Source of the DNA: an uncultured Eubacteriales bacterium
GTDB lineage: Bacteria > Bacillota > Clostridia > Oscillospirales > CAG-272
Assembly: GCA_934477985.1 (NCBI GenBank)
Contig: CAKSOR010000137.1
Location: forward strand, 1-6,915
Direction: 5' to 3'
Length of the DNA stretch: 6,915 bases
Part shown: positions 1-4,491 of the stretch, in pieces
Layout of the letters: every line of letters starts with the position of its first letter
Numbering within the stretch: position 1 is the first letter of the stretch
Program-made: the position numbers and the translations under genes
Notes under the pieces: model-generated
What the model was told of the DNA's origin: nothing
Database searches by the model: none
What the model saw: only the letters and a program-made list of their open reading frames with translations

Positions 1-270
1 GGAACAATGTATATTCACTGTGGAACACTGAATGTGTCAGGCGATTACGCGCAGGCATATAGTTTCACAAAGAATGCGGATGGGTCGAGGACATACACTG
101 GAGGACGAGGCTATCTGCGAATGGAGAATGACAGCGATGTAATGCGTATAGACGGAGCTTATGGGATAAACACAAGCGCGAGCAGTGTTTTTAGTGCTGG
201 CACAATGTACATTGGAGGAAACTTCTATCAGGACGTTGCATACTCAAATAGTTTCTCAGCCAAAGGCACA
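1..270 (+). repeat. Adhesin internal repeat, copy 1
   Basis: This stretch matches 751-1020 with 11 differences by my count, about 96% identity at an offset of exactly 750 bp. Eight differences are synonymous and three change residues (Ala/Thr, Val/Ile, Ala/Gly). Similarity probably extends left of the window edge. It falls off after about 270, although the protein motif GTHTVV-NGS continues in both copies. Confidence 0.93.
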
Positions 271-2046
271 CATACCGTAGTTTTTAATGGCTCTGGCGTA
301 CAGCATATTTATTTCGGTTCATACGTCGGTTCTGGGTTTAATGAGGTTCGATTCGAAAACAAGAATATACAGCTTGACTCAGGAATAAAGGCGTTTACAG
401 TACCAAACGATCTTAACTTAACAATTGGGACGAATGTGTTCGGAGTGAGAGGAACGTTGGATCTTAATGGTCGCGTTAAGGACTGGAACGTCAATGACCT
501 TACGTTAGAATATGGTACGGTCAAATTAAGCGGCTCAAAACTAAATGTTTCTGGAAAACTGACACTTGACGGCGGCTCGATTGATCTCGATGGATGTGAT
601 CAAAATTTAACGAGCATTGAAGCAGCCAAAGGTACGCTTGATATGGATCAGAGTAATATATCGGTATCCGGGGGCGTTACTATCAGTGGCGGAGTCGTCG
701 ATCTTAATGGCGGAACGCTGACAGTCGGCGGAGATGTACTGCATAAAGACGGAACAATGTATATTCACTGTGGAACACTGAATGTGTCAGGCGATTACGC
801 GCAGGCATATAGTTTCACAAAGAATGCTGATGGGTCGAGGACGTATACTGGAGGTCGAGGCTATTTGCGAATGGAGAATGACAGCGATGTAATGCGTATA
901 GACGGAACTTATGGAATAAACACAAGCGCGAGCAGTGTTTTTAGTGCTGGTACAATGTACATTGGAGGAAACTTCTATCAGGACATTGGATACTCAAATA
1001 GTTTTTCAGCCAAAGGCACACACACTGTAGTCCTCAACGGCAGCTCAAAACAAACTGTCCATTTCAGCTATTACAGTTCATCTACCTTCAATATCCTGCG
1101 CCTGACTCAGTCGAGATCGAACTATGTCTTCGAGCCTGATCCCTGCTGGAAGACGCTTTATGAGGCTGAAAGCGATGTCAAGGTTACGTCTATCACTCTG
1201 GATAAATCGAAGCTGTCACTCAATGTCGGTGTGTCTGCTCAGCTGGCGGCATCGGTACTTCCAGAAAACGCGACGGATAGAGGAGTAAAGTGGATAAGCT
1301 CAGATGAATCAGTGCTGTCGGTCTCGGCAAGCGGAAAGGTCACGGCTCTATCAGCCGGAACCGCGTCAGTAACTGCTGTAGCGAACGATGGAAGCGGCGT
1401 CAGATCGGAGTGCAAGGTGATCGTATTCGGCGAAGTACCGGAAGACGCGCCGTTAGTCTCAGTAACAAGCGCAGCCGGGGTTATTGGCGGAACAGCCGAG
1501 GTAACGATTAGTATTAAAAATAACAGCGGCATTTCCGGCACGACATTGAACGTGAACTACGCTCCTGAACTCAGGCTTGTAAAAGCCGAAAGCGGAGACG
1601 CGTTGGCAGACCTTACATTCGGAGGTTTTTCAACTCCGTATCAGAATCCGCTGACGCTCGTATGGTACGGAGAAGACAACGATACATCTGTTGGTACACT
1701 TGTTAAGCTGACCTTTGAGATTCCTGAAGGAACGAGTGTGGGTGATTATCCTGTCACGATCGAATACATTCCGGGTGAGGTATATGACAAGGATTTCCAG
1801 CCGGTGACGATCGGAATTGAAAACGGTACTGTCAGAGTTCAATCCGTTATATATGGCGATGTAAACGGCGATGGAAAGATAAATGGAATGGACATCACAA
1901 TGATCAGACGTCATCTTGCCGGAACAAAACCGGATGGTTTCGATTCCGAAGCCGCGGACGTGAATCATGATGGCAGCGTCAACGGAATGGACATCACTTT
2001 GATCAGAAGGTATCTTACAGGCGGATACGGAGTGCTTCTGAACTGA
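1..2046 (+). CDS. Repeat-containing adhesin-like protein with Big_2, cohesin-like and dockerin domains (5' partial)
   Basis: The frame is open to the left edge, and the ATG at 7 lies inside a repeat whose second copy is mid-protein at 757, so the true start is upstream. Order seen: a Gly/Asn/Ser/Thr-rich region with short strand-turn repeats (GGSIDLDG, GGVVDLNG, GGTLTVGG), probably a beta-solenoid-like adhesin region, containing two copies of a module 750 bp apart; a group-2 bacterial Ig-like domain at about 1177-1428 (ends GKVTALSAGTASVTAVA); a cohesin-like domain at about 1453-1839 (including LTLVWYGEDND); and a C-terminal type I dockerin at about 1852-2043 with two calcium loops (DVNGDGKINGMD and DVNHDGSVNGMD). 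Dockerins bind cohesins on scaffoldins, so the protein is probably secreted and joined to a cellulosome-like or surface complex. No LPXTG or membrane anchor is present at the C-terminus. No catalytic domain is visible in this part. Domain calls are firm; the adhesin role is inferred from the repeats. Confidence 0.88.
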   Translation, partial: GTMYIHCGTLNVSGDYAQAYSFTKNADGSRTYTGGRGYLRMENDSDVMRIDGAYGINTSASSVFSAGTMYIGGNFYQDVAYSNSFSAKGTHTVVFNGSGVQHIYFGSYVGSGFNEVRFENKNIQLDSGIKAFTVPNDLNLTIGTNVFGVRGTLDLNGRVKDWNVNDLTLEYGTVKLSGSKLNVSGKLTLDGGSIDLDGCDQNLTSIEAAKGTLDMDQSNISVSGGVTISGGVVDLNGGTLTVGGDVLHKDGTMYIHCGTLNVSGDYAQAYSFTKNADGSRTYTGGRGYLRMENDSDVMRIDGTYGINTSASSVFSAGTMYIGGNFYQDIGYSNSFSAKGTHTVVLNGSSKQTVHFSYYSSSTFNILRLTQSRSNYVFEPDPCWKTLYEAESDVKVTSITLDKSKLSLNVGVSAQLAASVLPENATDRGVKWISSDESVLSVSASGKVTALSAGTASVTAVANDGSGVRSECKVIVFGEVPEDAPLVSVTSAAGVIGGTAEVTISIKNNSGISGTTLNVNYAPELRLVKAESGDALADLTFGGFSTPYQNPLTLVWYGEDNDTSVGTLVKLTFEIPEGTSVGDYPVTIEYIPGEVYDKDFQPVTIGIENGTVRVQSVIYGDVNGDGKINGMDITMIRRHLAGTKPDGFDSEAADVNHDGSVNGMDITLIRRYLTGGYGVLLN
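751..1020 (+). repeat. Adhesin internal repeat, copy 2
   Basis: Second copy of the module at 1-270, in the same frame. The encoded protein runs from GTMYIHCGTLNVSGDYAQA to FSAKGTHTVV. After it, copy 2 leads into the Big_2 domain, whereas copy 1 leads into another solenoid-like stretch. Copy 2 is therefore the last module of the array. Confidence 0.93.
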
Positions 2047-2086
2047 CATATTTATTATCTTTATCAAATTATACCCCAAGGCATCC

Positions 2087-2249
2087 GGGCGGTAAGCAAA
2101 AGCAGCCGCCCCCGACCCAGCATAAACTGCGCCCCCTCCCCACGTTTACCGACAACCGTATAAACGTAAGACCGTGGAGCCGCTGAATGATGAAGTCATC
2201 TGATGCCGTATGAGACAGATACTGTCTTGTCGCCGAGGAAATGACTTCA
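2087..2249. repeat. Cluster of inverted repeats downstream of the adhesin gene
   Basis: Three dyads lie in this non-coding stretch. GGGCGG (2087-2092) pairs with CCGCCC (2106-2111). ACGTTTA (2142-2148) pairs with TAAACGT (2161-2167). TGAAGTCAT (2191-2199) pairs with ATGACTTCA (2241-2249) and encloses AGACAG/CTGTCT (2213-2218/2222-2227). None has a T-tract on either strand, so none is a clear terminator for the adhesin gene. A folded RNA or a dispersed intergenic repeat is possible. No function can be assigned. Confidence 0.5.
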
Positions 2250-2322
2250 CTGTCACGCGGTAATGTCATATGGATAAGCTGAATAATTGGAGTCTTCACG
2301 CGAAAAGGCTTGAATTATAGAC

Positions 2323-2351
2323 TATTTCGCGCGAAAATAACCTTAAATCAG
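2323..2351. repeat. Palindrome-containing element, copy A
   Basis: It contains the perfect 12-bp palindrome TTTCGCGCGAAA (2325-2336) followed by ATAAC and AAATCAG. Copy B at 3037-3059 is the same sequence with gaps: TATTT, GCGC, AAAATAAC and AATCAG occur in the same order in both. CGCGAAA at 2299-2305 also pairs with TTTCGCG at 2325-2331. The two copies lie on either side of the sigma-like gene. They could be a protein-binding site, recombination site or cassette boundary; nothing decides between these. Confidence 0.45.
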
Positions 2352-2361
2352 CGTTTCCCTG

Positions 2362-2397
2362 AATCCTTTCTGCCTAACCCGGCGGAAAGGATTTTTT
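2362..2397 (+). terminator. Rho-independent terminator
   Basis: AATCCTTTC (2362-2370) pairs with GAAAGGATT (2385-2393). The stem is extended inward by TGCC/GGCG (one G-T pair) around the loop TAACCC, and is followed by a T-run to 2397. It lies over 300 bp after the adhesin stop and about 95 bp before the sigma-like gene. It either ends adhesin read-through and any RNA made from the intergenic region, or attenuates the sigma-like gene. Confidence 0.85.
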
Positions 2398-2437
2398 GAT
2401 GCGCAGGCAGTGGGAGTGCTACCTGGCAGAATATCCA

Positions 2438-2486
2438 TGATCTCCTTTTTTCGATACATGAACCGAGAAAATAACAAAGGAGATCA
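2438..2486 (+). promoter_or_regulatory. Leader hairpin able to mask the Shine-Dalgarno of the sigma-like gene
   Basis: TGATCTCCTTT (2438-2448) is the exact reverse complement of AAAGGAGATCA (2476-2486), an 11-bp perfect stem with a 27-nt loop. The right arm contains the whole AAAGGAG ribosome binding site of the gene starting at 2491. If the leader is transcribed from upstream of 2438, the fold would block translation initiation. A start of transcription inside the loop would escape it. No clear promoter is seen nearby. Confidence 0.65.
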
Positions 2487-2490
2487 AAAA

Positions 2491-2970
2491 ATGAAATGGA
2501 ACAACGCATCTGAAAGAAAGAAGTTCGAACGCAGGCAGGCGAAGCTCGCTGAAGAGTACCGCGCCGCAGGTATGACCAAGGAGCAGATCAAGGAGATGTA
2601 CGCCTTTGACCTTGCTGAACTGAACAGCGAGAGGAGGTATTGCGAGCATTCGATACTCTTCCCGGCGAACACTCTCGATGAGAGCGGAGACGACAAGTCG
2701 CCGCTTCTCGCCGACAACATGGACGCGCTCTCAAACGGACTCGACCACACTCTCTCGACCGACCGCTACTGGTGGATAGAGGAGATCGACGATCCGGCAC
2801 TCGCCTCCGAGCTGAAGAAGCTGCCCGCCGAGTCGATCGAGATACTCACTCTCTACGCGATCGAAGGCTTCACGCACGAGGAGATCGCGAAGCGATTCGG
2901 ACTCACACGCCGCGCGATCACGAAGCGGATCGACAAGCTCAGAAAGCTCCTCGGCACGTTCAGAAAATAA
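2491..2970 (+). CDS. Sigma-70 region 4-like small regulatory protein
   Basis: A 159-aa protein. I chose ATG 2491 over in-frame starts at 2410 and 2458 because AAAGGAG lies 8 nt upstream of it. The N-terminal third is charged and helical, with AGMTKEQIKEMYAFD at about residues 26-40 and NSERRY at 45-50, a pattern I associate with sigma-70-family orphan proteins of Clostridia mobile elements. Residues about 103-155 resemble sigma region 4, with a helix-turn-helix at about 128-147 (FTHEEIAKRFGLTRRAITKR). Region 2, which melts the -10 element, is absent, so it cannot be a complete sigma factor; a DNA-binding regulator is likelier. The gene stands alone between two terminators. Its codons end mostly in G or C (many CTC, ATC, GCG, GAG), more so than its neighbours, consistent with transfer. 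Family-level call is good; the target is unknown. Confidence 0.8.
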   Translation: MKWNNASERKKFERRQAKLAEEYRAAGMTKEQIKEMYAFDLAELNSERRYCEHSILFPANTLDESGDDKSPLLADNMDALSNGLDHTLSTDRYWWIEEIDDPALASELKKLPAESIEILTLYAIEGFTHEEIAKRFGLTRRAITKRIDKLRKLLGTFRK

Positions 2971-2986
2971 AAGTCAATAACTGACG

Positions 2987-3025
2987 TTCCCCTCCGGCGA
3001 CCTATGGTTTCCGGAGGGGAATTTT
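2987..3025 (+). terminator. Rho-independent terminator of the sigma-like gene
   Basis: TTCCCCTCCGG (2987-2997) pairs perfectly with CCGGAGGGGAA (3011-3021) across a 13-nt loop, then TTTT. It starts 17 bp after the TAA of the sigma-like gene, so that gene is a single-gene transcription unit. Confidence 0.88.
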
Positions 3026-3026
3026 G

Positions 3027-3065
3027 GTATTCGTATTATTTGCGCAAAATAACAATCAGAATACG
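3027..3065. repeat. Palindrome-containing element, copy B, inside a larger dyad
   Basis: The perfect palindrome TTTGCGCAAA (3039-3048) sits in the segment 3037-3059 related to 2323-2351. It is enclosed by GTATTC (3027-3032) and GAATAC (3059-3064), or alternatively CGTATT/AATACG. A nested symmetrical site like this suits a dimeric DNA-binding protein or a recombinase, but no such partner is encoded here. Confidence 0.45.
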
Positions 3066-3078
3066 TACCAGCGCAACC

Positions 3079-3141
3079 GCGTGTACCCCCAAACATACCC
3101 ACCGCGGAGATACGGTGGGCGGCTTTTGGGGGGGAGTACGC
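3079..3141 (+). promoter_or_regulatory. Long GC-rich hairpin ahead of a 19-codon ORF
   Basis: Inner stem CCCACCG (3098-3104) with CGGTGGG (3113-3119); outer stem CCCCCAAA (3086-3093) with TTTGGGGG (3125-3132); and GCGT (3079-3082) with ACGC (3138-3141) at the base. The G-run plus AG (3128-3136) also looks like a Shine-Dalgarno for ATG 3142, so the fold could control that start. The inner hairpin followed by CTTTT could instead be a weak terminator. Confidence 0.5.
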
Positions 3142-3201
3142 ATGGTTGAGCAGGTATCACAATTTCGCAAAAACATCAATAGGCAAACGGTAAATAATTG
3201 A
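3142..3201 (+). CDS. 19-codon ORF, possibly the 5' remnant of a lost gene
   Basis: ATG 3142 follows a G-rich, Shine-Dalgarno-like run 5 nt away and reads MVEQVSQFRKNINRQTVNN before TGA. An overlapping longer reading from 3004 runs through the terminator and hairpin and is not credible. The charged, polar N-terminus could be the start of a truncated larger protein, or a leader peptide coupled to the hairpin. I do not recognise a family with any certainty. Confidence 0.25.
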   Translation: MVEQVSQFRKNINRQTVNN

Positions 3202-3228
3202 ATTTTTCAAAAAAAGTTTCCACTCCTC

Positions 3229-3257
3229 TTGCAAATGTCAACGAAATATGATATAAT
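3229..3257 (+). promoter_or_regulatory. Sigma-70-type promoter for the DUF6933 gene
   Basis: The -35 box is TTGCAA (3229-3234), the spacer is 17 bp, and the -10 box is TATAAT (3252-3257) preceded by TGA. Transcription would start near 3264, giving a leader of only about 20 nt before ATG 3284. Confidence 0.8.
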
Positions 3258-3283
3258 AGAAAAAACGAAAGCTGGACTTCAAA

Positions 3284-3721
3284 ATGCTTCTCGAATGCGC
3301 AAGAAAACTCCTCGATTATGTCCAAATCAAACCTGTGGCTGTAATGCCGCCGGACGCGCTTTTCGAGTGGAGCGCGGGACTCGTCACCGTGAACCGCCGT
3401 AAGACTATCGTCGTCGCAAACACCGCGACTCGCTGTTGTAAACACCAAGGAACTCAAAAACTCGATGAACTCCTGATTGAAGGCGTCAGAACCTTTCTTG
3501 AGAGCGAACATATCAAGTCTGAGATCATCGAAAAGTACCTTGACGATCTCGGACATGAGGTCATTTACTCGAAGAACCTCTCGCGTATCGCGTCCGCGCG
3601 TTGCGCTAAATGCGTTGAGCGTGTTGAATATTACACCGAGGATTTCGCTCCCGGCGATATGTTTCAGAAGAAAAATCTTCCGATCTTCAATAGTGATCTT
3701 TTCGCTGACGGAAAAGATTAA
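3284..3721 (+). CDS. DUF6933 domain protein, probably the N-terminal half of a broken fusion gene
   Basis: A 145-aa product. ATG 3284 is the first start after the promoter; the frame is closed upstream by TAG at 3257. Only a weak ribosome binding site (GCTGGA) is seen. The features recall DUF6933: an N-terminal LLECARKLLDYVQIKP, then FEWSAGLVTVNRRKTIVVAN, KLDELLIEGVRTFLESE, and a C-terminal ARCAKCVERVEYY. The family's biochemical function is unknown to me. The family usually has a conserved stretch ending in a Lys-rich motif just before LDEL; here it is replaced by KHQGTQ, and the DNA at 3447-3458 reads KELK in another frame, suggesting old indels. The frame continues past the TAA at 3719 into the next domain without any other stop, so the ORF may be a truncated pseudogene fragment. 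Family call moderate to good; whether it is functional is doubtful. Confidence 0.65.
   Translation: MLLECARKLLDYVQIKPVAVMPPDALFEWSAGLVTVNRRKTIVVANTATRCCKHQGTQKLDELLIEGVRTFLESEHIKSEIIEKYLDDLGHEVIYSKNLSRIASARCAKCVERVEYYTEDFAPGDMFQKKNLPIFNSDLFADGKD
3719..3721 (+). other. Lone in-frame TAA separating two domains of one reading frame
   Basis: Codons read GGA AAA GAT TAA AAA TTC ACC TAT GAG. The upstream ORF (3284) and downstream ORF (3749) are in the same frame, and the TAA is the only stop between 3284 and 4370. One base change (for example from AAA, CAA or GAA) would restore a single 362-codon gene. No ribosome binding site precedes ATG 3749. Confidence 0.8.
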
Positions 3722-3748
3722 AAATTCACCTATGAGACACTGCGTAAA

Positions 3749-4372
3749 ATGCTGAAAGAGCGCTATGGAGAAGACATTTTCTCCCGCGAGATGCTGGAAA
3801 TCAGAGTAAAGCTACAGGACCTTGCCTGCGAGCGGATTCTCACTGTCCCGTCGAATTTTGATTTTGCAATCTTTCACAAGGTACTGCAAGCGGCTTTTGG
3901 ATGGCATAACGAACATCTCCACCAGTTCGTTTTTGAAGCTGATAATTATGGAAGACCGACGAAGATCATCGAACCCACTGAATTCGACGACGAATCCGAC
4001 ATCAATTTTCCCGGAATGTCGGAGATCGAAAAGATAATCAGCTCTGATGTCACGCTCGGCGAGATTTTCGGAAAATATAAAAGGATGGTATACGAATACG
4101 ATTTCGGCGATGACTGGATACACGAGATAGAACTGAGAAAGGTTATAAGCAATCCGCCTGACCCGGAAGCGCATTGTATAAAAGCGAAGGGCGACGCGCC
4201 GATGGAGGATTCCGGAGGAGTCGAGGGCTTCAAGGAAATACGGCGGATAATGAAGAATCCGGATGACCCTGAGTACGAGGATACGATGGAATGGGTCAGG
4301 TCGATGGGGTGGCATCACGCAGATCAGGAGAGTATAGACCGCAGTGTGAGCCATATTGAACGCGGCTGGTGA
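3749..4372 (+). CDS. Plasmid pRiA4b ORF-3 family protein (C-terminal half of a probable fusion)
   Basis: A 207-aa reading from ATG 3749. Key signatures of the family (Pfam PF07929) are AAFGWHNEHLHQFVF at about residues 48-62, YEYDFGDDWIHEIEL at about 115-129, and GDAPMEDSGGVEGF at 148-161. The end is intact (HIERGW then TGA). The role of this family is not established; it is common on plasmids and in accessory regions. Nothing like a Shine-Dalgarno lies before ATG 3749 or before the in-frame ATG 3791. The in-frame sequence ahead of it (KFTYETLRK) looks like protein linker, not a leader. I therefore think it was translated as the second domain of the gene starting at 3284 and may now be silent or made only by read-through or re-initiation. 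Confidence 0.85.
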   Translation: MLKERYGEDIFSREMLEIRVKLQDLACERILTVPSNFDFAIFHKVLQAAFGWHNEHLHQFVFEADNYGRPTKIIEPTEFDDESDINFPGMSEIEKIISSDVTLGEIFGKYKRMVYEYDFGDDWIHEIELRKVISNPPDPEAHCIKAKGDAPMEDSGGVEGFKEIRRIMKNPDDPEYEDTMEWVRSMGWHHADQESIDRSVSHIERGW

Positions 4373-4398
4373 CGGTAAAAGACTGGAGGCAATCATTC

Positions 4399-4440
4399 AT
4401 GAGCATACGCCTGTGTTCTCGCGTCAATACTTCATCTTGA
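4399..4440 (+). CDS. Possible 13-codon leader ORF before the AlbA_2 gene
   Basis: TGGAGG (4384-4389) lies 9 nt before ATG 4399, which reads MSIRLCSRVNTSS then TGA. It ends 51 bp before the next gene's start. The good ribosome binding site makes it more than random, but the length is too short to support coding on its own. It could be a leader peptide or the remains of a deleted gene. Confidence 0.2.
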   Translation: MSIRLCSRVNTSS

Positions 4441-4491
4441 GCGGAGACAAAATGATTATGAGTGATTTATATAAGCGGAGGTGAAAGGAAA

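Noticed and set aside
2069..2299. Reverse-strand 76-codon reading downstream of the adhesin gene
   Set aside because: It starts with GTG, has no ribosome binding site or domain, and lies over the intergenic dyads.
2772..2984. Forward 70-codon reading inside the sigma-like gene
   Set aside because: It is a shadow of the GC-rich codons of the real gene, very rich in Arg and Asp, with no start signal.
3004..3201. Full 65-codon forward reading after the sigma-like gene
   Set aside because: It would begin inside the terminator and cross the palindrome and hairpin. Only the last 19 codons have a plausible start.
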